Positions 36,526 through 46,148 are shown, numbered from the stretch's first letter. The stretch: DNA of 64,000 bases from Ottowia flava (GCF_042680565.1 NZ_JBHUEJ010000024.1:1-64000), one strand, 5' to 3'. The notes: generated from the letters alone by a model not told the origin. A program made the numbers and translations.

Positions 36526-36575
36526 AATATCGGGCTCCAGCGCCGGTGCCATCTGCGCGAGCAGCTATCAAAAGT
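36526..36575 (-). repeat. Dispersed intergenic repeat copy (minus, diverged)
   Basis: Reverse complement: CTTTTGATAGCTGCTCGCGC, AGATGGCACCGGCGCTGGAG and CCCGATATTA. The left half fits the consensus well; the right half has lost GTAGGGC. Confidence 0.6.
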
Positions 36576-36633
36576 GCAGTCCTTGGCGCCAACGCTGCGC
36601 TCGCCTGTGGTCGGCGGTTATGCTCGCGCCACC

Positions 36634-38079
36634 ATGAGCACGCCCACTTTCCTCTGGCACGACTACGAGACCTTCGGTGCCAACCCGCGGCGCGACCGGC
36701 CCGCGCAGTTCGCCGCCATCCGGACCGACGCCGAACTGAACGAAATCGGCGAGCCGGTGATGCTGTACTGCCAGCCCGCCAGCGACGCATTGCCCGAACC
36801 CGAGTCCTGCCTGATCACCGGCATCACGCCGCAGGAATGCGCGGCCAAAGGCGTACCCGAACACGAATTTGCTCGCCGGATTCAGGCCCTGTTGGCCGAG
36901 CCCGGCACCATCGGCGTCGGCTACAACTCGATCCGCTTTGACGACGAGGTCACGCGCTTCTTGCTGTGGCGCAACCTGCGCGACCCCTACGCGCGCGAGT
37001 GGCAGAACGATTGCGGACGCTGGGACCTGCTGGACGTCGTGCGCGCCGCCCACGCGCTGCGCCCGGAGGGCATCGAATGGCCGGTCGGCGACGACGGCCA
37101 GACCAGCTTCCGCCTGGAAAAGCTCAGCGCCGCCAATGGCTTGCTGCACGAGGCGGCGCACGACGCGCTGTCCGACGTGCGCGCCACCATCGCACTGGCC
37201 CGCCTGCTGCGCGAGCGCCAGCCCAAGCTGTTTGACTTCTGCCTGTCACTGCGAAAGAAAGAGCGCGTCGCGCAGGAGCTGGGCCTGCCCAGCACGCTGC
37301 GCGACGCGCGGCCCTTCCTGCACATCAGCGGCATGTTCGGCGCCGCGCGCGGCTGCGTTGCCGTGATGTGGCCGCTGGCCATGCACCCGACCAACAAGAA
37401 CGAATTGCTGGCCTGGGACCTGTCCGCCGACCCCGCCGAACTGGCCGATCTGCAACCCGACCAAGTGCGCGAGCGCCTGTTTACGCCCAACGCCGAGCTG
37501 CCGGAGGGCGTGACGCGCCTGCCCATCAAGGGCGTGCACCTGAACAAATCGCCCATCGTCGTCAGCAGCCTGAAGACGCTGCGGCCCGAGTTGGCCGAAC
37601 GCTGGGGCATCGACATGGCTCAGGCCGCGCACCACGCCGACACGCTGCGCGCGTTGCCCGACCTGAGTGCGCTGTGGCCCGCCGTGTTTGAGCGCCCGCG
37701 TGGCGAGCCGCTGGACGTCGACGAAGACCTGTACGGCGGCTTCGTCGGCAACAACGACCGCCGCCGGCTGGAGACGCTGCTCGGGCTGTCGCCCGATGAA
37801 CTGGCGCGCGACCGCACCGGCTTTGACGACCCGCGCCTGGCCGAGCTGGTGTTCCGCTACCGCGCCCGCAATTTCCCGGACACGTTGAATGAAGCCGACG
37901 CCGAGCGCTGGCAAGCGCACCGCGTTGCGCGTCTGCTGGAGGGCGAAGGCGGAGCACTCACGGTGCAGGCATTGTTTGACCGCATCGACGCCCTGGCCGA
38001 ATCGGCCGACGATGAGCGCACCCACAGTATTCTGGAAGCGCTGTATGAATGGGGCGAGGCATCGGCGCCCGACGCGTGA
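36634..38079 (+). CDS. sbcB: Exodeoxyribonuclease I
   Basis: A 481-residue 3'-5' single-strand DNA exonuclease in repair and recombination. The DEDDh active site is visible: Asp/Glu in WHDYETFG, Asp in GYNSIRFDDE, and His/Asp in HDALSDVRATIALA. The SH3-like and C-terminal helical regions follow (HLNKSPIVVSSLKTL, DEDLYGGFVGNNDRR). The ATG at 36634 gives MSTPTFLWHDYETFG. It is monocistronic as far as can be seen. Confidence 0.96.
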   Translation: MSTPTFLWHDYETFGANPRRDRPAQFAAIRTDAELNEIGEPVMLYCQPASDALPEPESCLITGITPQECAAKGVPEHEFARRIQALLAEPGTIGVGYNSIRFDDEVTRFLLWRNLRDPYAREWQNDCGRWDLLDVVRAAHALRPEGIEWPVGDDGQTSFRLEKLSAANGLLHEAAHDALSDVRATIALARLLRERQPKLFDFCLSLRKKERVAQELGLPSTLRDARPFLHISGMFGAARGCVAVMWPLAMHPTNKNELLAWDLSADPAELADLQPDQVRERLFTPNAELPEGVTRLPIKGVHLNKSPIVVSSLKTLRPELAERWGIDMAQAAHHADTLRALPDLSALWPAVFERPRGEPLDVDEDLYGGFVGNNDRRRLETLLGLSPDELARDRTGFDDPRLAELVFRYRARNFPDTLNEADAERWQAHRVARLLEGEGGALTVQALFDRIDALAESADDERTHSILEALYEWGEASAPDA

Positions 38080-38463
38080 TCGCTTGATGCGCTCTCTGCA
38101 GCGCAGTCGGGGGCGTTTTTTTCGCGGTGGTTAGATGGGTTTTCCCAGAAGAACCGACGAGGCAAGGGCTGGTTCGAACAGTCCTTGGCGTGTGATGGTC
38201 CTTCCATGACCGGATTGGGTAGCGCCACATTAGCGTTGGGATGGCAGGCAGCGAGGCAGACGCCTCGCATCAGCGTTGCGTGTTTTTTTCCCATGGAGAA
38301 GTCGGCGCGGATCAGAGGTTCGCCCGCAACTGCCTCGACCGACAACCGGTTGCGAGCGATATCGGAAAGTTAATTGCTATCGATCTGGAAGCTGCTTGCG
38401 CAAGTGGTTGTAGGGCCGAATGGCTATTTTCTTAAGATATGACGGTCGATGCCAGCCTGATCT
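38080..38463. other. 384-bp gap between sbcB and the thioredoxin-like gene
   Basis: No gene is recognised. A dispersed repeat copy lies at 38375-38433. The remainder has a lower GC content than its surroundings and only unsupported frames. A GGGCGTTTTTTT tract just after sbcB may be part of a weak terminator. Confidence 0.5.
38375..38433 (+). repeat. Dispersed intergenic repeat copy (plus)
   Basis: TGCTATCGATCTGGAAGCTGC, TTGCGCAAGTGGTTGTAGGG and CCGAATGGCTATTTTC. The GTTGTAGGGC core is intact. Confidence 0.85.
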
Positions 38464-39027
38464 TCAAGCCCGCCAGGCTGCCCACCACAGCCGCGCGCGC
38501 ATGCCCAGCGTGGTCGTGTAGCCGACGCTGGTGCTGCTGATGCGGCCGTCCGGCGCGACCACCACCAGCGCTGGCACGGCGCCCAGGCCGTAGCGGCGTG
38601 CGATGTCGGCGCGCGGGTCGATCACGGTGGCCCAGTCGAGGCCGCGCTGAGCCATCACGCGGCCGACGTTGGCGACGTCGCCGGAGCTCATCGCGACGGT
38701 CAGTACCGGCCAGTCGGCCGCCACGCGGCTGACGTTGCCTTCTTCCATGCGGCAGATACCGCACCATTCCGCCCAGAAGTGCAGCGCCACCGGCCGGCCC
38801 GGGTGCGCTGCACGCCATTGCGCCAACGACATCGTCACACCAGGCTGGGTGCTGACCGCCAGCGCGTCAAAGTCCGGCGCCGGCCCGCTGGGCACGTGGC
38901 GCGTCTGCCACCATTGAAAGCCGACCAGGATGGCCAAGGCCATCAGCAGGTTGGGGAGCCAGCGGCGCATGCGGGCGGCAAGGCCCGCGCGCGGCGGAGA
39001 GCTGGGAAGGGGGGAAGCGGCGGTCAT
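38464..39027 (-). CDS. Membrane-anchored thioredoxin-like protein (ScsD/TlpA-like)
   Basis: A 187-residue protein with one N-terminal membrane anchor (LLMALAILVGFQWW). The rest is a periplasmic thioredoxin-fold domain. The active-site CxxC is in HFWAEWCGICRMEE, and the cis-Pro is in LGAVPALVVV. It resembles ScsD-type disulfide oxidoreductases, which act in periplasmic thiol chemistry or copper tolerance. Two starts are possible: 39027 (chosen) or the ATG at 38970, directly before the anchor. It lies after tolA where tolB would normally be expected. Confidence 0.85.
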   Translation of the reverse strand: MTAASPLPSSPPRAGLAARMRRWLPNLLMALAILVGFQWWQTRHVPSGPAPDFDALAVSTQPGVTMSLAQWRAAHPGRPVALHFWAEWCGICRMEEGNVSRVAADWPVLTVAMSSGDVANVGRVMAQRGLDWATVIDPRADIARRYGLGAVPALVVVAPDGRISSTSVGYTTTLGMRARLWWAAWRA

Positions 39028-39251
39028 CGTGGGTTTCGGGGAGGGCGCTGGCTGCGGTGGCGTTGGCGTTGGCGCGAGTCCGCAGCCGTAACCGTTCGAG
39101 CCGGTCGTGTGCACACAAGGGTGATGCCCCGACGCCTTGTCGTTAGCCGCGCCTCGCGTTCCGTAAGGTCCCCGGTCGGCGCCGAAGTTCCGCCCAAACA
39201 GGCTGCGGCAAGAGGTGCGTGAGCGCGCCACTCGGGCATTCGCCCAAGGCC

Positions 39252-40448
39252 TCAGTCGCGCCGGTTGAATGCGATTTCGAGCGGGTTGTAGTAGCGACCG
39301 CCGTCTGACGGCAGCTTTTCGGTACGGTCCAAGGCGCGCAGCACGGCGTCGTCCCAGGACTTCACGCCGCTGGATTTCACAACGCGGGCGCTGATGATGG
39401 TGCCGGTCGGCCCCGTGCGTACTTCCACCACGGTGCGCGGGTTGCCGGGCACGTCGTCCGTGAACACGATGTTCGGGCGCACCGCGGCGCGGATACGGCC
39501 CGCATAGCCCGCCGAGGGACCTGCGTCGCGTTCGTCCTGACCGCCGGTGTTGCCACCGCCCTTGCCTTTGCCAGCGGCCGTTCCGCCATCCGAATCCGCG
39601 CTGCCGGCCATCTTGGCCATGCGCGCCAGTTCGGCTTTGCGACGGGCGTCCGATTCCTTGGCGTCGCGCGCCGCGGCTTCGGCCTTGGCCTTCTTGGCGT
39701 CGGCGGCGGCCTGGGCTTTTTCGGCGGCCTCGGCCTTGGCTTCTGCCTTCGCCTTCTCGGCGGCCTCGGCTTTGGCCTTGGCTTGCTTTTCCGCTTCGGC
39801 TTTCTTCTTGGCTTCGGCCGCGGCTTCGCGGCGCTCGGCTTCTTCTTCCTTTTTCTTTTCAGCAGCGGCCTGCTTGCGCTGCTCTTCGTCCTTGCGCTTC
39901 TTCTCTTCGGCCGCTTTCTTCTGCGCCAGTTCGCGTTTTTCCTCGGCCTTCTCCTTTTCGCGCTCGCGCCTCTCCTTCTCTTCCTCGCGGCGCTCTTTTT
40001 CTTCCTCGCGCTTGCGCTCGGCTTCTTTCTTGGCCAGCGCCAGCTTGCGCGCTTCGTCCTCTTTTTTCTTCTTCTGGGCGAGGGCGATCTCGGCGTCGCG
40101 CGCTTCGTCCACCTCGGGCTTCGGCGGTGGTGTCGGTTTGGGGGCGGGGGCCTTCACTTCCGGCTTGGGATCGGGCTTGGGTGGCGGCGGGGGAGGCACC
40201 GCGCGCTCGACCGGTGGCGGCGGAGGGGGGGGCGCTTTGGGCGCTGCCTTGGCCGAAGCGGACTGCGCGGTCGGGGACCACAGCTCGGCCTCCACCGCGT
40301 CTTCGGTGGCTTCGTGCTTCCAGTTCAGGCCCCAGGTCAGCGCCAGGATCAGCAGCAGGTGGGCGATCAACGCCAGCGTGAGCGCACGGCCAATGCCGCG
40401 CTGGGGCGGTGGGGCGAATTCGTTGCGCTCGGCGGTGCTGGCGTTCAC
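39252..40448 (-). CDS. tolA: Cell envelope integrity protein TolA
   Basis: A 398-residue inner-membrane protein linking TolQR to the outer membrane. Domain I is a short N-terminus with one transmembrane helix (ALTLALIAHLLLILALTWGL). A Pro-rich stretch (about residues 70-115) precedes domain II, a long Ala/Lys/Glu helix of about 170 residues. Domain III (the last 85 residues, AGRIRAAVRPNIVF...YNPLEIAFNRRD) is the globular partner-binding end. The start is GTG at 40448, eleven bases after the tolR stop, consistent with coupled translation. Confidence 0.94.
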   Translation of the reverse strand: MNASTAERNEFAPPPQRGIGRALTLALIAHLLLILALTWGLNWKHEATEDAVEAELWSPTAQSASAKAAPKAPPPPPPPVERAVPPPPPPKPDPKPEVKAPAPKPTPPPKPEVDEARDAEIALAQKKKKEDEARKLALAKKEAERKREEEKERREEEKERREREKEKAEEKRELAQKKAAEEKKRKDEEQRKQAAAEKKKEEEAERREAAAEAKKKAEAEKQAKAKAEAAEKAKAEAKAEAAEKAQAAADAKKAKAEAAARDAKESDARRKAELARMAKMAGSADSDGGTAAGKGKGGGNTGGQDERDAGPSAGYAGRIRAAVRPNIVFTDDVPGNPRTVVEVRTGPTGTIISARVVKSSGVKSWDDAVLRALDRTEKLPSDGGRYYNPLEIAFNRRD

Positions 40449-40458
40449 GGGCGGCGCC

Positions 40459-40869
<411 letters not shown>

Positions 40870-40873
40870 GGCC

Positions 40874-41593
40874 TCAGTATCCGGTGGGCGAGCCCGTGGC
40901 CGGGCCGGCTGGCGGCGTGTGCACGCCGAGGTTGCGCTGCAGGATGTTGGAGAACTCTTCGATGAAGGTTTCCTGCTTGATCGAAATGCGGTCGATGTCG
41001 CGCGCGAAGCGGTTGTATGCCACGACCGCCGGGATGGCGGCGAACAGGCCGAGCGCCGTCGCCACTAGAGCCTCGGCAATGCCCGGCGCCACCGTCGCCA
41101 GCGTCACCTGCTGCAGACCGGCCAGGCCGGTGAAGGCGTGCATGATTCCCCACACGGTACCGAACAGGCCGACGTAAGGGCTGATGGAGCCGACCGAGGC
41201 CAGGAAGGACAGGTTGGATTCGGTGGCGTCCATCTCGCGTTGAAAGCTCGCGCGCATGGCGCGGCGCGCACCGTCGAGCAGGGTGCCGGGGTCGGCGATG
41301 CGGCGTTCGCGTAGCTTCTGGTATTCGCGCATACCGCTGGCGAAGATGCGTTCCATCGGGCCGCCCTGGCGCGCGTTCTGCGCGGCGGCGGCGTACAGGT
41401 CGTTCAGGCTGGTGCCGGACCAGAACTCGCGCTCGAATTCGTCGTTCTGCGCCTTGATTTCCTTCAGCGAGCGCAGCTTGCGGAAGATCGCGGCCCAGCT
41501 GGCGATGGAGCCGATCAGCAGCACCAGCATCACCAACTGCACGGTGAAGCTGGCGTGCAAGACCAGCTGGAGGATGGACATGTCCTGGTTCAT
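40874..41593 (-). CDS. tolQ: TolQ protein (Tol-Pal motor subunit)
   Basis: A 239-residue three-helix membrane protein with the TolQ/ExbB signatures SISPYVGLFGTVWGIMHAF and APGIAEALVATALGLFAAIPAVVAYN. Its ATG overlaps the ybgC stop as ATGA, the classic coupled arrangement of the tol operon. The C-terminal 15 residues are Pro/Gly-rich and unusual but tolerated. Confidence 0.96.
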   Translation of the reverse strand: MNQDMSILQLVLHASFTVQLVMLVLLIGSIASWAAIFRKLRSLKEIKAQNDEFEREFWSGTSLNDLYAAAAQNARQGGPMERIFASGMREYQKLRERRIADPGTLLDGARRAMRASFQREMDATESNLSFLASVGSISPYVGLFGTVWGIMHAFTGLAGLQQVTLATVAPGIAEALVATALGLFAAIPAVVAYNRFARDIDRISIKQETFIEEFSNILQRNLGVHTPPAGPATGSPTGY

Positions 41594-42015
41594 GGATTTA
41601 ACTTTTCTAGGATGGCGGACGGGATGCGCGCCGGCTTCATGGATTCGGCTTCAACCCAGCCGATGCGGATGCTGCCTTCGCACAGCAGGGCAGGTTGCGC
41701 GGCGTCGGCCGCTACCGTGCCGGGCTTCAACCAAGCCTGCTGCTGGACCACTAGGGCCGTCCGGCCGCTGGATTGGAGTTGGGCGGTGACCAGAAGTTCA
41801 TCGTCCAGGCGGGCGGGCCGCCGGTATTTGAGAGCCGCGTCCGCCACGACGAACATGCCGCCGGCTTCCTCGCGCAGCGCCCACTGGCCGATGCCCAGCG
41901 CACGCAGCCATTCGGTGCGGGCGCGCTCAAAGTACTTCAGGTAATTGGCGTAGAAGACGATGCCACCGGCATCGGTGTCTTCCCAGTAGACGCGGATGGG
42001 CAACTCAAAAGCCAT
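41590..42015 (-). CDS. ybgC: Acyl-CoA thioesterase YbgC (hotdog fold)
   Basis: A 141-residue 4-hydroxybenzoyl-CoA-type thioesterase, first gene of the tol operon. RVYWEDTDAGGIVFYANYLKYFERARTEWLR contains the catalytic Asp and the family signature. It hydrolyses acyl-CoA or acyl-ACP and associates with phospholipid enzymes in E. coli. The ATG at 42015 gives MAFELPIRVYWEDTDAGG. The aminotransferase gene ends 13 bp upstream, so the operon may begin there. Confidence 0.95.
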   Translation of the reverse strand: MAFELPIRVYWEDTDAGGIVFYANYLKYFERARTEWLRALGIGQWALREEAGGMFVVADAALKYRRPARLDDELLVTAQLQSSGRTALVVQQQAWLKPGTVAADAAQPALLCEGSIRIGWVEAESMKPARIPSAILEKLNP

Positions 42016-42028
42016 CGGCCCCGGTCCC

Positions 42029-43246
42029 TTACGCCAGCACCTCGCGCAGACGGGCCACCGCGGCTTCCAGCTGCGGCATGGCATTGGCGGTGGAAAAGCG
42101 GATGTAGCGCGCCGTGTCGGCATGGCCGAAGTCGCGCCCCGGCGTCACCGCCAGATGCGCACGCTTCATCAGCTCAAACGCGAATTCCCAGCTGCCTGCT
42201 GTCTGCATGCCGCTATTGTATTCGGAGCGAGAGGCGAACAGTTTGTCACATGCGCGGCTGCAATCGGCCCAGGCGTAGAAGGCGCCGTCGGGGGTCACCG
42301 GCACATCCAGGCCCAGCTCGCGCAGTGCGGGAACGAACCAGTCGCGGCGCGCCTTGAATTCGGCGCGGCGGCGCTCGTACTCGGCCAGGCTGTCGGGTTC
42401 AAAGCAGGCCAGCGCGGCGTACTGCGACACCGTGCTGGCGCAGATGAACAGGTGCTGGGCGATCTGCTCGACCACGTCGACCAGCGCGTCCGGCACCACC
42501 AGCCAGCCGAGGCGCCAGCCGGTCATGTTGAAGTATTTGCTGAAGCTGTTGATGCTGATGATGTCGTCCGACAGGCCCAGCGCGCTGTGGCTGTAGGTGT
42601 CTTCGTAACTCAGGCCCAGGTAGATCTCGTCGACCAGGGTGATGCCACCGCGTTCGGTCACGACGTCGTGGATGCGGCGCAGCTCGTCGGGATGGATCGA
42701 GGTGCCGGTCGGGTTGGAGGGCGACGCCAGCATCACGCCCCGCGTACGCGCTCCCCAGGCGTCGGCGACCTTCTCGGCGCTGAGCTGAAAGCGCTCCGCC
42801 GCCGTCGCAGGCAGCAACACGGCGCGGCCTTCGGCGGCGCTGACGAACTGCCGGTTGCACGGATAGCTGGGGTCCGGCATTAGGATTTCGTCGCCGGCGT
42901 CGATCAGCGCCAGGCAGGCCAGTTGCAGGGCCGCAGAAGCGCCTGCGGTCACCACGATGCGGCGCGCCGGCACTTGCAAGCCGAAGCGCTGCGCGTACCA
43001 GTCGCTGATGCGCTCGCGCAGCGGCATCAGGCCAGTGGCTTGCGTGTACTGCGTGCGCCCGTCGCGAATGGCGCGTTCAGCCGCCTCGCGCACCAGCGGC
43101 GGCGCGGTGAAATCGGGCTCGCCGATGTTCAGGTAGATCATGGGCCGGTCGCTGCCGGCAGCTTCGCGGGCAATGGCGTTGGCCGACTTGGCCATCTCCA
43201 TCACGTAAAACGGCTCAATGCGCTGGGCGCGGGCGGAAATTCTCAT
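42029..43246 (-). CDS. PLP-dependent aminotransferase (class I/II)
   Basis: A 405-residue fold-type I aminotransferase. The pyridoxal-phosphate Lys is in SINSFSKYFNMTGWRLGW. YLNIGEPDFTAPP, SPSNPTGT, DEIYLGLSY and the terminal Arg in YIRFSTAN are the standard motifs. The substrate is not clear; close relatives are annotated as aspartate or alanine aminotransferase-like. Compared with what I recall of family members, there is an extra segment of about 13 residues (FASRSEYNSGMQT) before GSWEFAFELMKRAH. It may derive from a repeat copy. The ATG at 43246 gives MRISARAQRIEPF. Confidence 0.9.
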   Translation of the reverse strand: MRISARAQRIEPFYVMEMAKSANAIAREAAGSDRPMIYLNIGEPDFTAPPLVREAAERAIRDGRTQYTQATGLMPLRERISDWYAQRFGLQVPARRIVVTAGASAALQLACLALIDAGDEILMPDPSYPCNRQFVSAAEGRAVLLPATAAERFQLSAEKVADAWGARTRGVMLASPSNPTGTSIHPDELRRIHDVVTERGGITLVDEIYLGLSYEDTYSHSALGLSDDIISINSFSKYFNMTGWRLGWLVVPDALVDVVEQIAQHLFICASTVSQYAALACFEPDSLAEYERRRAEFKARRDWFVPALRELGLDVPVTPDGAFYAWADCSRACDKLFASRSEYNSGMQTAGSWEFAFELMKRAHLAVTPGRDFGHADTARYIRFSTANAMPQLEAAVARLREVLA

Positions 43247-43280
43247 GCGGCGATTAGAGCACTGCGCGACTGGCAGGCAT

Positions 43281-45134
43281 TCAGTGGGCGCGTTCCAAGA
43301 CAATCTGTGTTGGCCCGGCGGGCAAGTCCATCACCCAGCCATGGGCTGCATTGCGGCCGCTGGCCAAGGGTGCGCGCCAACCTTCAGGCAATTGCAGAGC
43401 CAGGCCGCGAATCGCCTCCGGCGCGTGAATTCGCAGGTGCGGCGCGCTCGTGGAGTCTCCAGGCGTGACGTCGATCTGAACAGCATCGCGTGCCCGCCAC
43501 CAAGCGCCGAATTCACCAACCGTGCCGAACCATGCGCCACGCTCGCGCATGGCGGTGACAAACGCTTCCTGAAAGCGCAGCTTGTCGTCCAGCACGTTGG
43601 GGTGGATCAGCACGAGGCAAAGGCCGCCGTAGCGCGCCAACCGGTCCGCCACCTTGATCGCCTGCGGCAACAGCACTGTGTCCATGGGGCGCACACGCTC
43701 GTCCTCCAGCGTGATCGGGAACTCGAAAACCGCGACGGGTGCACGCCCCTCGCGCTGGTGGCTCAACTGGAACGGAAGGTGGCTCAGCGCCATGCCGGAT
43801 GACACGGACGAGCTGAAACGGTAGCCTGTCGCCTGTAGCGCTTCGGGTAAGGACTTCGGATAGGCCAGATGACCGGGCCGGAAGCTGTCCACCTTGCGGC
43901 CGCCCGAGGCCTGTTCAAGCAGCATCTGGCTGATGCGCAACTCGCCCAGCACCGTGGCGCCGCGCGTCTTTTCCTTGGACTGCACATAGGGTGTGTAGTC
44001 AGAATAAATTTCTTCGCCGGTGCCCACCGGTACCGTCGCAAACACGGGCGTGTGGGCCACCGAATGGCTGGCCAGTTCACCGCCTAACGCCTGCAGCTCG
44101 CGCGCCAGCGCCAAGCCATTAGCGTCAAAGAAGCGCTCATCGCTCCAGTCCTTCACGTACTTAGTCTGCACGAAGAAGGTAGACCGCACTTTCTGGCGGG
44201 CTTCGCTGCGCGCGTAGTCCAGAGCGTTGCGCATTGATCCGCTGAAATCCACATCGTGCGACAGCACGACCGACAGGGCGCGGCCTTCCGGCGCGGTGGC
44301 CAGCGTCACGGCGGAGGGCTGCCCTTCCCGGTAAACGGCTTTCAGCCAGCGCAGCAGGACATCAACCGCGGGCTCGTAGCTGTTGATGTATTCCTGCCAC
44401 AGCGCGCGCCGACCTTGCTGCGCGCCGGCGATGAAGGCGCCCGCGTCGAAAGCCAAGGTGTAGGCACGACCTTTGCCGTGGCGGTGCTCCAGCAGGGCCG
44501 GACTGGCGTCTTCGAATGTCGCCAGCACGCGCGCAGCCGGCGCGGCTTGCAGGCCAACGCCACGCAGCGGTGCCTGGGCGGTGCCCAAGCGGATCTCGCG
44601 CTCTTGCGGTGCGTCAAAGCCCCAACGCTGCGCGCCAGGCGACTCGAAGCGCAGTTGCCGCCGCTCGGCGCCTTCCTGCACGGACGTCAGTCCGAACACG
44701 TCCGCGAGGCCGGCACCCAGCACCTCGAAGCCGATCACCGTGCCACCCGCCTGCACATGCTGGCGCAAGGCCATCGACGCTGCGGCGGAGACTGTTCGAC
44801 CCGACACGCGCGGATAGGCGAGGACAACGGTGTGCTGGGTGGCGCGGGCGGCCTCGGTGGTGACGACCAAGGGCACGCCGATGCTGCGCAGGCCGAACGC
44901 CAGGCTCAACCAGTCGCTGTCGGGGTCGGTGACCCATAGGGCCAGTGCAGAAGTTCCGCCGCTGGCGGGAAAGGCATCAGGCAAGGCTGCGGCCGGTGCT
45001 GCGGGCAGGGGCGTGATGGCTGACGGTCCCGCGACCCCCGGTATGCGCACAGCGGGGTCGAGCAGGCGCGATACGATCAGGCCGCCCAACACCAGCGCGA
45101 CAGCGGCCACCAGGCCGATCAGCGCGCGGCGCAT
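43281..45134 (-). CDS. Large polysaccharide deacetylase-like (CE4) exported protein
   Basis: A 617-residue protein with an N-terminal membrane anchor or uncleaved signal (LIGLVAAVALVLGGLIVS). Residues about 60-270 look like a glutamine-amidotransferase-like or ThuA-like alpha/beta domain (LALWVTDPDSDWL, RHGKGRAYTLAFDAGAFI). Residues about 290-550 form a NodB/CE4 deacetylase domain. Metal-site motif 1 is LSHDVDFSGS, motif 2 ASHSVAHTP (HSxxH), and motif 3 SFRPGHLAYP. A small beta domain closes it. It probably acts on an envelope polysaccharide in the periplasm. It begins five bases after nusB ends, so it is in the ribBA-ribH-nusB transcript, an odd partnership. Confidence 0.82.
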   Translation of the reverse strand: MRRALIGLVAAVALVLGGLIVSRLLDPAVRIPGVAGPSAITPLPAAPAAALPDAFPASGGTSALALWVTDPDSDWLSLAFGLRSIGVPLVVTTEAARATQHTVVLAYPRVSGRTVSAAASMALRQHVQAGGTVIGFEVLGAGLADVFGLTSVQEGAERRQLRFESPGAQRWGFDAPQEREIRLGTAQAPLRGVGLQAAPAARVLATFEDASPALLEHRHGKGRAYTLAFDAGAFIAGAQQGRRALWQEYINSYEPAVDVLLRWLKAVYREGQPSAVTLATAPEGRALSVVLSHDVDFSGSMRNALDYARSEARQKVRSTFFVQTKYVKDWSDERFFDANGLALARELQALGGELASHSVAHTPVFATVPVGTGEEIYSDYTPYVQSKEKTRGATVLGELRISQMLLEQASGGRKVDSFRPGHLAYPKSLPEALQATGYRFSSSVSSGMALSHLPFQLSHQREGRAPVAVFEFPITLEDERVRPMDTVLLPQAIKVADRLARYGGLCLVLIHPNVLDDKLRFQEAFVTAMRERGAWFGTVGEFGAWWRARDAVQIDVTPGDSTSAPHLRIHAPEAIRGLALQLPEGWRAPLASGRNAAHGWVMDLPAGPTQIVLERAH

Positions 45135-45138
45135 GGTG

Positions 45139-45663
45139 TCAGGCGTTGGGGCGGGGCTGGCTGGCGCCGCGGTCGGCAGCCACCTCGGCTGGACGCAGCT
45201 GCGGCGCGATGCCGTTCAGCACCGCATTGACGTACTTGTGGCCGTCCGTGCCGCCGAAGTCCTTGGCCAGCTCGATGCATTCGTTCAGCACCACGCGCCA
45301 GGGCACGTCGGGGCAGCGCAGGAATTCGTAAGCGCCAATCCACATGCAGCCGTGCTCGATCGGCGAGATCTGGCCCAGTTCGCGGTCGAGCTTGGGCACG
45401 ATCAGCGCGTCCAGGTCGTCTTTCAGCTCAATGCAGCCGCGCAGCAGGGCGTCGTAATGCACCGAATCGGCCTTGCTGAAGCCCTGCAACTCGCGCGTGA
45501 AGGCGTCGATCACGGCGACGTCGCTGCCGCCCACGAAATGCTGGTAGAGGCCTTGCAGCGCAAATTCGCGCGCGCGCGAACGAGCCGACTTGGCGGAGGA
45601 CTTGCGGGTGCCATTGGCAGGCGTTGCAGCGCGCGGCGGGCGGGAAGCCGGTGCGGTGCTCAT
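45139..45663 (-). CDS. nusB: Transcription antitermination factor NusB
   Basis: A 174-residue all-helical RNA-binding protein for rRNA antitermination. The NusB core starts at SARSRAREFALQGLYQHFVGG and ends at IELAKDFGGTDGHKYVNAVLNGI, the diagnostic C-terminal motif. A 28-residue basic N-terminal tail and a polar C-terminal tail flank it. It overlaps ribH by four bases (ATGA). Confidence 0.96.
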   Translation of the reverse strand: MSTAPASRPPRAATPANGTRKSSAKSARSRAREFALQGLYQHFVGGSDVAVIDAFTRELQGFSKADSVHYDALLRGCIELKDDLDALIVPKLDRELGQISPIEHGCMWIGAYEFLRCPDVPWRVVLNECIELAKDFGGTDGHKYVNAVLNGIAPQLRPAEVAADRGASQPRPNA

Positions 45664-46130
45664 GCCAGGCGCTCCTGCAGCAGGGCCATTTCCACCGCCA
45701 CGCGGGCGGCGTCGCGGCCCTTTTCCACCTGGCGGACCACGGCCTGGGGCATGTTTTCGGTCGTCAGGATGGCGTTGGCGATCGGCACGGCGTTGTCCAG
45801 CGACACGCGCGTCACGCCCGCGCCGGACTCGTTGGCGACCAGCTCGAAGTGGTAGGTCTCGCCGCGCACGATGCAGCCCAGCGCGATGAGCGCATCGAAC
45901 TGCCCGTCGCCGCTGCGCGCCATCGCCTGCAGCGCCAGCGGCACTTCCAGCGCACCCGGGACTGTGACGTGCACGATCTGTTCGGGTTTGACGCCCAGCA
46001 CGGCCAGCTCGGCCAGGCAGGCGTCGCGCAGCGCGTTGGTCACGCCTTCGTTGAAGCGCGCCTGCACCACGCCGATGCGCAGGTGTTGGCCGTCGAGGGC
46101 CTGGGTTTGTCCTTTGTCAGCGCCAAGCAT
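45660..46130 (-). CDS. ribH: 6,7-dimethyl-8-ribityllumazine synthase
   Basis: A 156-residue enzyme for the penultimate step of riboflavin synthesis. RIGVVQARFNEGVTNALRDA carries the substrate-stacking Phe. VPGALEVPLALQ, ALGCIVRGETYHFELVANES and GVLT-like NAILTTENMPQAVVR are typical. The catalytic His is in GETYHFE. It lies 18 bp after ribBA and overlaps nusB, the conserved rib-nus order. Confidence 0.96.
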   Translation of the reverse strand: MLGADKGQTQALDGQHLRIGVVQARFNEGVTNALRDACLAELAVLGVKPEQIVHVTVPGALEVPLALQAMARSGDGQFDALIALGCIVRGETYHFELVANESGAGVTRVSLDNAVPIANAILTTENMPQAVVRQVEKGRDAARVAVEMALLQERLA

Positions 46131-46148
46131 GGCCGTCCTTTGATCCGT

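Larger units (their letters stand above)
36241..36633. other. 393-bp divergent gap with repeat copies and a palindrome
   Basis: It contains the 15-bp palindrome TGCATATAGTATGCA near 36306, a worn repeat copy (about 36326-36376, plus) and another (36526-36575, minus). No gene is visible. Promoters for the GT39-like gene and sbcB must be here. Confidence 0.55.
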
